Shown: positions 9,049-18,824 of the stretch, in pieces
Numbering within the stretch: position 1 is the stretch's first letter
How the letters are laid out: each line of letters starts with the position of its first letter
Assembly (NCBI GenBank): GCA_021736785.1
Contig: JAIPFF010000009.1
Span: 62,001-126,000 of the forward strand
DNA length: 64,000 nt
Direction: 5' to 3'
Origin: Thiohalocapsa sp.
GTDB lineage: Bacteria; Pseudomonadota; Gammaproteobacteria; Chromatiales; Chromatiaceae
Made by a program: the position numbers and the translations under genes
Notes under the pieces: generated by a model
The model's database searches: none
Seen by the model: the letters and a program-made list of their open reading frames with translations, nothing else
Told to the model about the DNA's origin: nothing

Positions 9049-9101
9049 AGACGAGCGGCGCCGCGTGCCGCGATAGACAACGGACAACAGAGCGATTCTC
9101 G

Positions 9102-9389
9102 ATGGGCGAGGCGAGGCCGGCGGATTCGGAGATCAGCTGCGAGCGCTGCGAGGCATGCTGCTGCCGTCTGGAGGTGCTATTGATCACCGATACCGGGGTA
9201 CCGGCACGCTTCATCGCGATCGATCGCTGGGGCGGGGAGACGATGGCCCGCCTGGACGACGGCTGGTGCGCCGCGCTGGACCGCCGAACGCTGCGCTGCA
9301 CGATCTATGACCGCCGCCCGTGGGTCTGCCGTGAGTTCGAGATGGGCGGCCCGGAATGTGTCGTCGAGCGCGAGATGCTTTCCGGCTGA
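9102..9389 (+). CDS. YkgJ-family cysteine-cluster (Fe/Zn-chelating) protein
   Basis: 95 residues. Carries the CxxCxxCC-type cluster of the YkgJ family (CERCEACCC, residues 13-21) plus downstream Cys in GWCAALDRRTLRCTIYDRRPWVCREFE, together forming a predicted metal-binding module; the biochemical role of this family is unknown. The ATG at 9102 is chosen because the open frame further upstream simply translates the tandem repeats. No strong Shine-Dalgarno is visible. Its expression could be influenced by the repeat tracts 53 bases upstream. A stable hairpin follows the stop codon. Confidence 0.82.
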   Translation: MGEARPADSEISCERCEACCCRLEVLLITDTGVPARFIAIDRWGGETMARLDDGWCAALDRRTLRCTIYDRRPWVCREFEMGGPECVVEREMLSG

Positions 9390-9391
9390 GG

Positions 9392-9412
9392 ATGCCGGCC
9401 CGCGGCCGGCAT
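9392..9412 (+). terminator. GC-rich hairpin after the YkgJ-like gene
   Basis: Perfect 9-bp stem, ATGCCGGCC paired with GGCCGGCAT around a CGC loop, starting two bases after the stop codon. There is no clean T tract, so it could be a 3' stabiliser or a bidirectional terminator between this gene and the convergent actP. Confidence 0.55.
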
Positions 9413-9510
9413 GCGGCAGCGTCGTTTCGCGCCGCTGTTGGCGGAGACCGCGGTCGGGCGCCGGCAATCCATTGCCGAGCCGCCCCGACCCGCGGCGGTT
9501 TGCTGTCGGT

Positions 9511-11241
9511 TTAGTGCTCGACGGCTCCCTCGGCGCCGATGCCGGTCTCGCAGCGCACGTGCTGTGCTTCGAAGGCCAAACGCTCCTGCTTGGCGCGCTC
9601 CGAGTTATCCAGCAGCGAGACGATCCAAATAAAGAAGAACGCCAGCGGCATCGAAACGATGGCCGGGTTGTTCAGCCCGATCAGCCCCACCGCCACCTCT
9701 TGGCCGTCGACGATGGCGGTGTGCCCAAGCACATCGCCCCAGACGGCCTTCGACAGGATGGTCAGCACCACCGCGGAGATCAGGCCCGCCAGCCCGCCGG
9801 CCAACGCACCGCGGGTCGTCATCTTCTGCCAGAAGATCGAGGCCACCAGCACCGGGAAGTTGGCGCTGGCCGCGACGGCGAATGCCAAGCCGACCATGAA
9901 CGCGACGTTCTGGCTCTCGAAGGCGATGCCGAGTGCGATGGCGACCAGGCCGAGACAGAAGGTCGCGATACGCGAGATGCGGATCTCGGTGCCCTCGTTG
10001 CTGCGGCCACGGGCGATCACGCTCGCATACAGGTCGTGCGAGATGGCCGACGCGCCGGCCAGCGTCAGCCCGGCCACGACCGCGAGAATCGTGGCGAATG
10101 CCACCGCCGAGATGAAGCCCAGGAACAGGTTGCCGCCGACCGCCTCGGCGAGGCGGATCGCGACCATGTTCGTACCGCCGTTCAGACCCGAGACGAGCTG
10201 GTCCTTGATGACGCTGCCGTCCGCCGCCAGCGCTGCCGGATTGAAGAAGTCCGGGTTCTGGGCCAGCAGGACAATGGCCGAGAAGCCGATGATGAAGGTC
10301 AGCACATAGAAGTAGCCGATGAAACCGGTGGCGTAGAACACGGATTTCCGCGCTTCCTTTGCATCCGGCACGGTGAAGAAGCGCATCAGGATATGGGGCA
10401 GCCCGGCGGTGCCGAACATCAGCGCGAGCCCGAGCGAAATGGCGTTGATCGGGTCGGTGACCAGCGAGCCGGGCGCCATGATCGAGAGCCCGTTGGGATG
10501 CGTTTCAACCGCTTGACGGAACATTTCTTCCGGCGAGAAATCGAACGCGGCCAGCGCGGCGACGGCCATGAATGTCGCGCCCGAGAGCAGCAGCACGGCC
10601 TTGGTGATCTGCACCCAGGTGGTCGCGGTCATACCGCCGAAGATCACGTAGACCATCATCAGGACGCCCACTGCGACCACGGCCATCCAATACTCCAGCC
10701 CGAACAGCAACTGGATCAGCTTGCCGGCGCCGACCATCTGCGCGATCAGGTAGAAGGCGACGACCACCAGCGAGGAGACCGCGGCCATGGTGCGGATCTG
10801 CGTCTGGCCGAAGCGATAGGAACTGACATCGGCAAAGGTGTACTTGCCCAGGTTACGGATCTGCTCGGCGATCAGGAACATGATCACCGGCCAGCCGACC
10901 AGGAAGCCGATGGAGTAGATCAGCCCGTCGTAGCCGGATGCGAACACCAGACCGGAGATGCCGAGGAACGAGGCCGCGGACATGAAATCGCCGGAAATGG
11001 CGAGGCCGTTCTGCAACCCGGTGATGCCGCCGCCGGCGGTGTAGAAGTCCTTCGCGGAGTGCGTGCGCCGGGCGGCCCAGTAGGTGATGCCCAGCGTTGC
11101 CGCCACGAAGACCAGGAACATCCAGATGGCGGTCCAGTTGGTCGCCTGGCGCTCCATGGCGCCGGAGATGGCGGGGGCGGCCATGAGCACCACCGGCGTC
11201 AGTAGCGCGAGACCGATGCCCATACGTGACAAGCGGATCAT
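9511..11241 (-). CDS. actP: Cation/acetate symporter ActP
   Basis: 576-residue sodium:solute symporter (SSF family) that imports acetate and other short monocarboxylates with a cation. Visible features are an N-terminal leader-like hydrophobic segment, about 13 transmembrane helices, the SSF hallmark stretches [14 protein letters not shown] and [18 protein letters not shown], and a conserved [14 protein letters not shown] segment. Length matches ActP (about 550). Its ATG overlaps the stop of yjcH by four bases (11238-11241), so the two are translationally coupled. Linked to acetate assimilation; acryloyl-CoA reductase and pyruvate phosphate dikinase elsewhere in the window fit growth on small organic acids. 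Confidence 0.95.
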   Translation of the reverse strand: MIRLSRMGIGLALLTPVVLMAAPAISGAMERQATNWTAIWMFLVFVAATLGITYWAARRTHSAKDFYTAGGGITGLQNGLAISGDFMSAASFLGISGLVFASGYDGLIYSIGFLVGWPVIMFLIAEQIRNLGKYTFADVSSYRFGQTQIRTMAAVSSLVVVAFYLIAQMVGAGKLIQLLFGLEYWMAVVAVGVLMMVYVIFGGMTATTWVQITKAVLLLSGATFMAVAALAAFDFSPEEMFRQAVETHPNGLSIMAPGSLVTDPINAISLGLALMFGTAGLPHILMRFFTVPDAKEARKSVFYATGFIGYFYVLTFIIGFSAIVLLAQNPDFFNPAALAADGSVIKDQLVSGLNGGTNMVAIRLAEAVGGNLFLGFISAVAFATILAVVAGLTLAGASAISHDLYASVIARGRSNEGTEIRISRIATFCLGLVAIALGIAFESQNVAFMVGLAFAVAASANFPVLVASIFWQKMTTRGALAGGLAGLISAVVLTILSKAVWGDVLGHTAIVDGQEVAVGLIGLNNPAIVSMPLAFFFIWIVSLLDNSERAKQERLAFEAQHVRCETGIGAEGAVEH

Positions 11242-11546
11242 TGCAGATCCTCCTGCAGGGCCTTAGTCAGGGCATCGAAGCGTCCGTTGGCACGAATCAC
11301 ATAGATGCCCGTCAGCAGGAAGGCGGAGACAATAATCAAAATACCGATGGGGATGCCGATGGTGGTCACGGCGCCCGCCGCGACGGGCGTTCCCAGCAGC
11401 GACGGCGCGAACGCGATCGTGAGGATGAACCCGTAGTAGATGACGAGGACGATGCCGGTCAGCGTCAGCGCAAAACGTCTGCGCGACTGAACCAGTTCCC
11501 GATAGCGGGGGTGCGCCTTGATGGCGTCGACCGAGCTTTGTTCCAT
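11238..11546 (-). CDS. yjcH: DUF485 small membrane protein YjcH
   Basis: 102 residues with two transmembrane helices (about 26-49 and 62-88) and the DUF485 N-terminal motif [14 protein letters not shown]. YjcH almost always precedes actP and is thought to be an accessory of the acetate permease. ATG 11546 is chosen as the family-typical start; upstream residues in the frame are not conserved. Stop overlaps the actP start by four bases. Confidence 0.92.
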   Translation of the reverse strand: MEQSSVDAIKAHPRYRELVQSRRRFALTLTGIVLVIYYGFILTIAFAPSLLGTPVAAGAVTTIGIPIGILIIVSAFLLTGIYVIRANGRFDALTKALQEDLQ

Positions 11547-11867
11547 AACAGATTTTCGTTGCTTTGGTGGTTTAGGAGAGGCGCCGAGTACGGGCCGGGG
11601 CCCTGCGTTCACTCGATCGCCGCTCGCCGATCGCAGCCGCGGTCGACTCTGGGAGCGAGGGTGGGCGGTCGAATGCTGCGGCCGGGCTTGACGTGGCGGA
11701 AGGCGGCACCGTATTCGGCGCGTGCATTGTCGAGTCGTGCAAGGTTTTGGTTCAATGACAAGTAGATTTAATATCTCAATTATATATATTTATCGAGTAT
11801 GGCGGAGGCGGACGCCGAGCAGAGCACGGTTTTCGGCGCTCGGAGCGGCCAAGAAACACACGGCGGG
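11547..11867. promoter_or_regulatory. yjcH-actP upstream region with AT-rich core
   Basis: 321 bases between mtaD and yjcH, both on the minus strand. It contains the most AT-rich stretch of this neighbourhood, about 11756-11795, including a minus-strand TATAAT (11785-11780). No good -35 sits at standard spacing, so an activator-dependent promoter is possible. No gene is supported here. Confidence 0.45.
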
Positions 11868-13205
11868 TCAGGCCGCGGGGACAACGGCGGCGTCGGCAGT
11901 TGCGATACGCTCGCGCCAACCGCGCGCGTCCGCCAGGATCGCGGCGGGGTCCAGTGTCAGCGGCCGGCCGTCTCGGATGACTTGTCTTCCCGCGACCCAG
12001 ACCTGCGTCACCTGGTGGCTGCTTGCCGCGTAGACCATCTGCGAGCAGGCGTGATAGAGCGGTTGGGTGTGGGGATCGCCGAGATCCAGCGCGACGATGT
12101 CGGCGGCCTTGCCCGGCTCGAGCGAGCCGGTCTCGTCATCGATGCCGAGGGCCTTGGCGCCGTTCAGCGTGGCCATGCGCAGAGCTGTTTTCGCGGGCAC
12201 GGCAGAGGCGGAGCCGGCGACACCTTTGCCCAGCAGCGCCGCCGTGCGCATCTCGGCCAGTAGGTTCAAGTCGTTGTTGCTGGCGGCGCCGTCGGTACCC
12301 AGTGCCACGTTGACGCCGGCCTCCAGCAGCTTCGCCACCGGGCAGAATCCGCTCGCGAGCTTGAGATTGGACTCGGGGCAGTGCACGACGTGGCTGGCGG
12401 TGACAGCCAGGCGCTCGATCTCGGCGTCTTCGAGCTGCGTCATGTGGATCGCCACCAACTGCGGGCCGAGCATGCCGATCCGTTCCAGCCGGGCCAGCGG
12501 ACGCTCGCCGTGCTCGCGCAGGGATTGAACGATCTCGTCGCGGGTCTCGTGCAGATGGATATGTATCGGCACTTCCAGTTCGTCCGCCAGCGTGCGCACC
12601 CGCATCAGCGGTGCCTCGGAGACGGCGTAGGGGGAGTGGGGCGCGAACGCGGTCCGCACCAGGGCGTTGCCGCGGTAGTGCTCGTGGAGCTCCAGGCCGC
12701 GGCGCAAATAATCATCGGCGCTCTCGGCGTAGCGGGTCGGGAAGTCGACGACGATCATGCCGGCCAGCACGCGCATGCCCGCCTCGTGCACGACACGGGC
12801 GGTCACCTCCGGGTAGAAGTACATGTCGTTGAAGCAGGTGATACCGCCGCGCAGCATCTCCAGCACGGCAAGCCGCGTGCCGTCCGCGACGAACTCCGTG
12901 TCGACCCAGCGGCCCTCGGCCGGCCAGATGTGCTCATGCAGCCAGGTCATCAGGGGCAAGTCGTCCGCGAGCCCGCGCAGCAGCGTCATCGGCGAGTGGG
13001 TGTGCGCATTGATCAAGCCCGGAATCAGCGCGTGCCCCGGTAAATCGAGCACCCGTCCGGCGTCGATCTGCGCCCGTGCCTCGGCCCTCGGCAGTATCGC
13101 GGCGATGCGGCCCTGATCGACGGCGATCGCGTGTCGCTCCAGGGTGCTGTCGGCGGGGTCGACGGGCAAGATCCAATCGGCGTGGATGAGCAGCTCTGCT
13201 TGCAT
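11868..13205 (-). CDS. mtaD: 5-methylthioadenosine / S-adenosylhomocysteine deaminase
   Basis: 445-residue amidohydrolase of the TRZ/ATZ family. Metal ligands are visible as H68-x-H70 in INAHTHSPM, a His in HIHLHETRDE, a His in VHCPESNLKL and the Asp of LGTDGAASNNDLN, the pattern of MTA/SAH deaminase. In Pseudomonas the enzyme deaminates methylthioadenosine to methylthioinosine, which a phosphorylase turns into methylthioribose-1-phosphate, the substrate of the divergent neighbour mtnA. The 130-base divergent arrangement with mtnA supports this role rather than guanine or triazine deamination. No methylthioinosine phosphorylase is seen in the window. Confidence 0.92.
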   Translation of the reverse strand: MQAELLIHADWILPVDPADSTLERHAIAVDQGRIAAILPRAEARAQIDAGRVLDLPGHALIPGLINAHTHSPMTLLRGLADDLPLMTWLHEHIWPAEGRWVDTEFVADGTRLAVLEMLRGGITCFNDMYFYPEVTARVVHEAGMRVLAGMIVVDFPTRYAESADDYLRRGLELHEHYRGNALVRTAFAPHSPYAVSEAPLMRVRTLADELEVPIHIHLHETRDEIVQSLREHGERPLARLERIGMLGPQLVAIHMTQLEDAEIERLAVTASHVVHCPESNLKLASGFCPVAKLLEAGVNVALGTDGAASNNDLNLLAEMRTAALLGKGVAGSASAVPAKTALRMATLNGAKALGIDDETGSLEPGKAADIVALDLGDPHTQPLYHACSQMVYAASSHQVTQVWVAGRQVIRDGRPLTLDPAAILADARGWRERIATADAAVVPAA

Positions 13206-13335
13206 TGGGGTCGGTTCCGGGGTTGGTTGTTTTTCTCGGCCGGTCCGCTCATCGGTTCGGCATTGATCCGGCCCCTTGAGTGCCGGGCCGGAAAGGCCAA
13301 GAATTGGCGGTCACTTTGCCACAGGGGTCGGAACC

Positions 13336-14400
13336 ATGGAAACGCCCGCGACGCTCGATATTCATCCGGACAATGCCATCGTCTGGCGCGACGACGCACT
13401 GTATCTGCTCGATCAGCGCGCGCTGCCGTCGGAGACACGCTTCGTCGTGTGCAACAGCGCCGCGGACACCGCCAAAGCGATCAAGGACATGGTGGTGCGC
13501 GGCGCGCCCGCGATCGGTGTCACCGCGGCCTACGGTGTCTTGCTGGCGGCGCGCGAGCGCTTCCGGGCCGACGCGGGAGATTGGCGCCGGGGCCTCGCCG
13601 AGGATCTGGACCTGCTGGCCGCTTCGCGACCCACGGCCGTGAACCTGTTCTGGGCGCTCGAGCGCATGCGCCGGCTGATCGCGGATCTCGATCAACTGGA
13701 TCCGGTACCGGCGCTGCTGAGCGAGGCGGAGCGCATCCATGTCGAAGATATCGCCGCGAACCGCGCCATGGGTGATCTCGGCGCCGCGCTGATGGACAAC
13801 GGTCCGACCGACATCATCACCCATTGCAATGCCGGCGCGCTGGCCACCGGCGGCTACGGCACCGCGCTCGGCGTCGTGCGCAGCGCACATGCGGCGGGCA
13901 AGATCCGTCGCGTATACGCGGACGAGACCCGGCCCTGGCTGCAGGGCTCGCGACTGACGGCCTGGGAGCTGAAGCAGTCCGGCATCCCCGTGACGGTGCA
14001 AGCGGACAACGTCGCCGCCAGCCTGATGGCCCGCGGCGAAATCGGCTGGGTCATCGTCGGCTCCGACCGCATCGCCGCCAACGGCGACGTCTGCAACAAG
14101 ATCGGGACCTACGCGCTGGCGGTCCTGGCGCGCCACCACGGCGTGCGATTCATGGTCGCGGCGCCCACCACGACCATCGACCTGTCCGTGGCGAGCGGTG
14201 CGGACATCCCGATCGAGGAGCGCGCCGCGGACGAGGTCCTGGCCTGCGCGGGCGTGCGCATGGGGCCCGATGGCGTGGACGCCCACAATCCGGTCTTCGA
14301 CGTGACGCCGGCGGCACTGGTGGATTGCATCGTCACCGAGCGCGGCGTTGTCGAGCAGCCGGATGCCGAAAAGATACGACGCCTGATGGCAGGCGCCTGA
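13336..14400 (+). CDS. mtnA: S-methyl-5-thioribose-1-phosphate isomerase
   Basis: 354-residue aldose-ketose isomerase converting methylthioribose-1-phosphate to methylthioribulose-1-phosphate in methionine salvage. It contains the family segments [16 protein letters not shown], the catalytic-region cysteine in [36 protein letters not shown], and [19 protein letters not shown] with the catalytic Asp. ATG 13336 is chosen over an upstream in-frame start because AGGGG (13323-13327) lies at good spacing and the product starts like its family. Later salvage genes (mtnB, mtnC, mtnD) are not in the window. Confidence 0.94.
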   Translation: METPATLDIHPDNAIVWRDDALYLLDQRALPSETRFVVCNSAADTAKAIKDMVVRGAPAIGVTAAYGVLLAARERFRADAGDWRRGLAEDLDLLAASRPTAVNLFWALERMRRLIADLDQLDPVPALLSEAERIHVEDIAANRAMGDLGAALMDNGPTDIITHCNAGALATGGYGTALGVVRSAHAAGKIRRVYADETRPWLQGSRLTAWELKQSGIPVTVQADNVAASLMARGEIGWVIVGSDRIAANGDVCNKIGTYALAVLARHHGVRFMVAAPTTTIDLSVASGADIPIEERAADEVLACAGVRMGPDGVDAHNPVFDVTPAALVDCIVTERGVVEQPDAEKIRRLMAGA

Positions 14401-14795
14401 AACACTCTGTCGAGCGCCGCGGTCGCCGCCGCCTGCCGCGGCCGGCAGCCTAGGCCGGGGAGGGCCGCGCCGCCGCTGCCGGGCTTTGCCGGCGCCCGGC
14501 GATGATCCGCCCGCGCTATTCCCTGCCGGTTCGATGCACCGGTCCCGGCAGCGGATTCCGGCCGCCGACGTCCATGACGGGGTGCCGTCCCGGCGGGGCG
14601 CCGCGCCGGCCCTCTCGTCCCTTGCCGACTTGTTATCGGCCTGTTACAGACCCGCTACCGACCCGCGACCGACCTCTCGGTGCCCCCGAAGCCGCACCGC
14701 CGAGTGCGCCGAGATCGGCGACCGAGGGGCTCGTGCAGACGCGCGTGCTCGTGCCCGATGTCCGCGCGATTGCTGCCTCAGATGCCGCTGCATGG
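14401..14795. other. Intergenic region upstream of gyrA
   Basis: About 400 GC-rich bases with no recognisable gene. A short hairpin, CTGCCG / CGGCAG with a CGGC loop (14433-14448), follows mtnA but has no T tract. An open frame at 14486-14896 shows no family features. Confidence 0.5.
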
Positions 14796-14801
14796 TACAA
14801 T
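14796..14801 (+). promoter_or_regulatory. Candidate gyrA promoter (extended -10)
   Basis: TGGTACAAT: an extended -10 element (TG-N-TACAAT) 99 bases upstream of the gyrA start; the -35 position holds only a weak match. This is the best promoter-like sequence in the interval. Confidence 0.5.
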
Positions 14802-14900
14802 TCCCGTCTTTTGTAAGCTTTAGCTCAACCGCTCGGTTTGCTGCGCCGCGGCCGGGAGCGAGCCTCCCCCCGCAGCCACTGAAGTCCGTCCGATAAGCCC

Positions 14901-17555
14901 ATGGTCGATTTCGCGAAAGAAGTCCTGTCCGTCAATTTGGAAGACGAGATGCGCCAGTCGTATCTCGATTACGCGATGAGCGTCATCGTCGGCCGGGCGC
15001 TGCCGGACGTGCGCGACGGCTTGAAGCCCGTGCATCGTCGCGTGCTGTACGCGATGAAGGAGCTCGGCAACGACTGGAACAAGCCCTACAAGAAATCCGC
15101 CCGCGTCGTCGGCGATGTCATCGGTAAGTACCATCCCCATGGCGATACGGCGGTCTACGACACCATCGTGCGCATGGCGCAGCCGTTCTCGATGCGCTAC
15201 ATGCTGGTGGACGGTCAGGGCAACTTCGGCTCGGTGGACGGCGACTCGCCGGCGGCCATGCGCTACACCGAGGTGCGCATGGCGCGCATCGCGCACAGCC
15301 TGCTGGACGACCTCGACAAGGAAACCGTCGACTTCGTGCCGAACTACGACGAGTCGGAGTACGAGCCGGTGGTGCTGCCGGCGCGTTTCCCGAATCTGCT
15401 GGTCAACGGCTCCGCCGGTATCGCCGTGGGCATGGCGACCAACATTCCGCCGCACAACCTGGGCGAGATCATCGACGCCTGCCTCGCCGTCATCGACGAC
15501 CCCATGGTCGACTTCGAGCGGCTGATCGAACTGGTCCCGGGGCCCGACTTCCCGACGGCCGCCATCATCAACGGTGTACGCGGCATCCGCGAGGCCTACC
15601 GTACCGGCCGCGGACGTATTCATTTGCGCGCGCGCACGCACATGGAGACCGAAAAGCGCAGCAAGCGCGAGGCGATCATCGTCGACGAGCTGCCGTATCA
15701 GGTCAACAAGGCCCGGCTGCTCGAGAAGATGGCCGATCTGGTCAAGGAGAAGAAGCTCGAAGGTATCGCCGAGCTGCGCGATGAGTCCGACAAGGACGGC
15801 ATGCGCATGGTCATCGAGGTCAAGCGCGACCACTATCCGGACGTGGTGCTGAACAATCTGTACCAGCACACGCAGATGCAGACGGTGTTCGGCATCAACA
15901 TGGTCGCGCTGGTGGACGGGCAGCCGCGCATCCTGAACCTCAAGCAGATGCTGGAGTATTTCCTCCGGCATCGGCGCGACGTGGTGACCAGGCGCACTAT
16001 CTTCGAATTGCGCAAGGCCCGCGAGCGCGCACACCTGTTGGAAGGGTATACCGTCGCGCTGGCCAATATCGACGAGGTGATCGCGCTGATCAAGGCATCG
16101 GCCAGCCCGGCCGATGCCCGCGAGGCGCTGATGACGCGCACCTGGGCGCCCGGCCAAGTCACCGGCATGCTCGGGCGCGCCGGCGCCGACGAGACGCGCC
16201 CGGACGACCTCGAGGCCGGCTTCGGCCTGCTCGGCGACGGCGCGGACGCGGGCCGCTACCGGCTCAGCGAGCGTCAAGCGCGCGCGATCCTCGACCTGCA
16301 GCTGCAGCGCCTGACCGGCCTGGAGCAAGACAAAATCCTGAAGGAGTTCGGCGAGATCCTCGACAAGATCGCCGACCTGCTCGAGATCCTGCGCAACCCG
16401 GAGCGGCTGATGCAGGTGATCCGCGACGAGCTCACCGCGATCCGCGACCAGTACGCCGACGCCCGCCGCACCGAGATCCTGATCGACCATACGGACTTGA
16501 CCCTGCTCGACCTGATCGCGCCCGAGGACGTGGTCGTGACGCTGTCCCATGCCGGTTACGTCAAGGCCCAGCCGTTGTCGGAGTATCAGGCCCAGCGCCG
16601 CGGCGGCAAGGGACGCAGCGCGGCCAGCACCAAGGACGAGGACTTCATCGATCGGCTGTTCGTCGCCAATTCCCACGACACCGTGCTGTGTTTCTCGAGC
16701 CACGGCAAGGTGTACTGGCTCAAGGTGTACGAACTGCCGCAAGCCGGCTACAACGCGCGCGGGCGGCCTATCGTCAATATGCTGCCGCTCGAGCAAGGCG
16801 AGCGCATCAATGCCACGCTGCCGGTGCCGGAGTACGAAGAGGGAACCTTCGTCTTCATGGCCACCAGCAAAGGGACGGTGAAGAAGACGCCCTTGGCGGA
16901 CTTCTCGCGGCCGCTCTCGCGCGGCATCATCGCCATCGACCTGCACGAGGATGAATACCTGATCGGCGTCGCCGTCACCGACGGCCGCCAAGACATCATG
17001 TTGTTCACGTCCGCCGGCAAGGCCGTGCGCTTCAACGAAAGCGAAGTGCGGTCCATGGGCCGCACGGCCCACGGCGTGCGCGGCGTTTCGCTCGATGAGG
17101 GCCAGCGCGTGATCTCGCTGCTGGTTGCGGAGCCCGGCTCGGTGCTCACGGTGGGCGAGAACGGCTACGGCAAGCGCACGCCGGTGGAGGACTTCCCGAC
17201 CAAGGGCCGCGGCACCAAAGGCGTCATCTCCATGCGCATCAACGAGCGCAACGGCGAGCAGGTGGGCGCGGTACTGGTCCGTCCGGGCGACGAGATCATG
17301 CTGATCACCGAGGCGGGCACGCTGGTGCGCACAGCGGTCGACGGCGTTTCGGTACTCGGGCGAAACACCCAAGGTGTGCGCCTGATCAATCTCGGCGAGG
17401 GACAGCGCTTGGCCGGCATCGAGCGCATCGTGGCCTTGAACGGCGACGGTGAGGAAGACGGCCTCGACGGCGACGGCACGCCCGACGACAATTTCGGCGG
17501 CGACGGCGGCAACGACGCCACCGACGACGCACAGGGCCCGGAGCGCGCCGACTGA
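14901..17555 (+). CDS. gyrA: DNA gyrase subunit A
   Basis: 884-residue subunit of the A2B2 type II topoisomerase that introduces negative supercoils. The catalytic tyrosine is Y122 in [11 protein letters not shown]. The quinolone-resistance region reads [20 protein letters not shown]: Thr at the position of E. coli Ser83 and Asp87 retained, as in Pseudomonas. The GyrA box QRRGGKG is at residues 565-571, opening the six-bladed C-terminal DNA-wrapping domain, and the protein ends in the acidic Asp/Glu/Gly-rich tail typical of gammaproteobacterial GyrA. It lies between mtnA and serC, the known Pseudomonas-type order. Confidence 0.98.
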   Translation: MVDFAKEVLSVNLEDEMRQSYLDYAMSVIVGRALPDVRDGLKPVHRRVLYAMKELGNDWNKPYKKSARVVGDVIGKYHPHGDTAVYDTIVRMAQPFSMRYMLVDGQGNFGSVDGDSPAAMRYTEVRMARIAHSLLDDLDKETVDFVPNYDESEYEPVVLPARFPNLLVNGSAGIAVGMATNIPPHNLGEIIDACLAVIDDPMVDFERLIELVPGPDFPTAAIINGVRGIREAYRTGRGRIHLRARTHMETEKRSKREAIIVDELPYQVNKARLLEKMADLVKEKKLEGIAELRDESDKDGMRMVIEVKRDHYPDVVLNNLYQHTQMQTVFGINMVALVDGQPRILNLKQMLEYFLRHRRDVVTRRTIFELRKARERAHLLEGYTVALANIDEVIALIKASASPADAREALMTRTWAPGQVTGMLGRAGADETRPDDLEAGFGLLGDGADAGRYRLSERQARAILDLQLQRLTGLEQDKILKEFGEILDKIADLLEILRNPERLMQVIRDELTAIRDQYADARRTEILIDHTDLTLLDLIAPEDVVVTLSHAGYVKAQPLSEYQAQRRGGKGRSAASTKDEDFIDRLFVANSHDTVLCFSSHGKVYWLKVYELPQAGYNARGRPIVNMLPLEQGERINATLPVPEYEEGTFVFMATSKGTVKKTPLADFSRPLSRGIIAIDLHEDEYLIGVAVTDGRQDIMLFTSAGKAVRFNESEVRSMGRTAHGVRGVSLDEGQRVISLLVAEPGSVLTVGENGYGKRTPVEDFPTKGRGTKGVISMRINERNGEQVGAVLVRPGDEIMLITEAGTLVRTAVDGVSVLGRNTQGVRLINLGEGQRLAGIERIVALNGDGEEDGLDGDGTPDDNFGGDGGNDATDDAQGPERAD

Positions 17556-17592
17556 GTCGCCGCCCGCGCAGGCGCGATTCTTTCGAAACCGC

Positions 17593-17640
17593 ACAGGTCC
17601 GCCCCGAACCGGACGCGACAGGTCCGCGCGAACCGGACGC
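17593..17640. repeat. Imperfect 24-bp direct repeat in gyrA-serC spacer
   Basis: Two near-identical copies at 17593-17616 and 17618-17640 (ACAGGTCCGC..GAACCGGACGC), differing by one substitution and one base of length. Function unknown. Confidence 0.75.
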
Positions 17641-17728
17641 CCGGGGGGCGTCTCCGCCCGACCCGCCGCCGGCGCCCGCTCGGGCTGCCGCCCGCTTTCT
17701 TCAAATTTCCGCAGACGGAGTCAACAGC

Positions 17729-18811
17729 ATGTCTCGACCCTACAATTTCAGCGCCGGCCCCGCCATGTTGCCGGAGCCGGTGCTGCGCCGCGCCCAAGAG
17801 GAAATGCTCGACTGGCACGGCAGCGGCATGTGCGTCGCGGAAATGAGCCACCGCGGGAAAGAGTTCATGTCGATTGCCGAGCAGGCCGAGCGCGACCTGC
17901 GCGATCTGCTCGCCGTGCCGGACGACTACAAGGTGCTGTTCCTGCAGGGCGGTGCATCCAGTCAGTTTGCGATGGTGCCGATGAATCTGCTGCGCGGCGG
18001 CGAATCGGCGGACTACGTCAATACCGGCAGTTGGTCCAAGAAGGCCATCGCCGAGGCGCGCAAGTTTTGCGAAGTCAACGTGGCCGTGACCACCGAGCCG
18101 GACCGTTTCACCCGCGCCCCGGCGCAGGACGAATTGCAGCTCTCCGCGAACGCCGCCTACCTCCACTACACGCCCAACGAGACCATCGAGGGTGTCGAAT
18201 TTCCGTATGTCCCCGATAGCGGCGACACGCCGCTGGTCGCGGATATGTCCTCGACGATTCTCTCGCGCCCCATCGATGTGGCCCGCTACGGAGTGATCTA
18301 CGCCGGCGCGCAGAAGAACATCGGCCCGGCGGGGCTCACCATCGTCATCGTCCGCGAGGATCTGATCGGTCAGTCCATCAGCGGCACGCCGGCAATGCTG
18401 GATTACAAGACCCATGCCGACTCGGACTCCATGTACAACACGCCGCCTACCTATGCGTGGTACCTGGCCGGCTTGGTGTTCCAGTGGCTGAAGGACCTCG
18501 GCGGCCTGACCGGCATGGCCGAGATCAACCGGCGCAAGTCCGAGAAGCTGTACGCCGCCATCGACGGCTCGCCCTTCTACGCCAACCCCGTCGACCGGGC
18601 CTCACGCTCGTGGATGAATGTTCCGTTCACCCTCGCCGACCCGGCGCTCGATGCCGACTTCCTGGCCGGCGCGAAGGATGCCGGTCTGCTGACGCTGAAA
18701 GGCCATCGCTCGGTGGGCGGTATGCGCGCCAGCATTTACAATGCGATGCCCGAGGCGGGGGTCGACGCGCTGATCGCCTACATGGCAGAGTTCGAACGGG
18801 CCAGGGGCTGA
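17729..18811 (+). CDS. serC: Phosphoserine aminotransferase
   Basis: 360-residue PLP enzyme converting 3-phosphohydroxypyruvate and glutamate to phosphoserine; it also acts in pyridoxal-phosphate synthesis. Clear class V aminotransferase: N-terminal [23 protein letters not shown] and the Schiff-base lysine K196 in [12 protein letters not shown], then the C-terminal [22 protein letters not shown]-type ribosome site precedes ATG 17729. It is followed 13 bases later by a 3-phosphoglycerate dehydrogenase-like gene, so two serine-pathway steps are made from one message. Confidence 0.97.
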   Translation: MSRPYNFSAGPAMLPEPVLRRAQEEMLDWHGSGMCVAEMSHRGKEFMSIAEQAERDLRDLLAVPDDYKVLFLQGGASSQFAMVPMNLLRGGESADYVNTGSWSKKAIAEARKFCEVNVAVTTEPDRFTRAPAQDELQLSANAAYLHYTPNETIEGVEFPYVPDSGDTPLVADMSSTILSRPIDVARYGVIYAGAQKNIGPAGLTIVIVREDLIGQSISGTPAMLDYKTHADSDSMYNTPPTYAWYLAGLVFQWLKDLGGLTGMAEINRRKSEKLYAAIDGSPFYANPVDRASRSWMNVPFTLADPALDADFLAGAKDAGLLTLKGHRSVGGMRASIYNAMPEAGVDALIAYMAEFERARG

Positions 18812-18824
18812 GGAGAGCGAGCCG

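Larger units (their letters stand above)
8533..9101. other. Repeat-rich intergenic region
   Basis: 569 bases between two divergent genes. About half is tandem repeat of three kinds (listed separately). The remainder, 8533-8761, is GC-rich with no gene I can support; the open frames that cross the repeats only translate the repeat into monotonous peptides. Confidence 0.7.

Noticed and set aside
8650-9301. Minus-strand frames giving repeated SSARPLVR and CPGS peptides
   Set aside because: They translate the tandem repeats only; no folded domain or upstream signal.
9307-11205. 632-codon plus-strand open frame antisense to actP
   Set aside because: Shadow of a clear SSF symporter; composition is Gly/Asp/His/Arg-skewed with no recognisable domain.
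14433-14448. Terminator of mtnA
   Set aside because: A 6-bp GC hairpin without T tract is common by chance in DNA of this composition.
14820-17594. 924-codon minus-strand open frame antisense to gyrA
   Set aside because: Exact antisense of a certain gyrA, His/Arg/Val/Ala-skewed composition, no family motif. A product of high GC at third positions.
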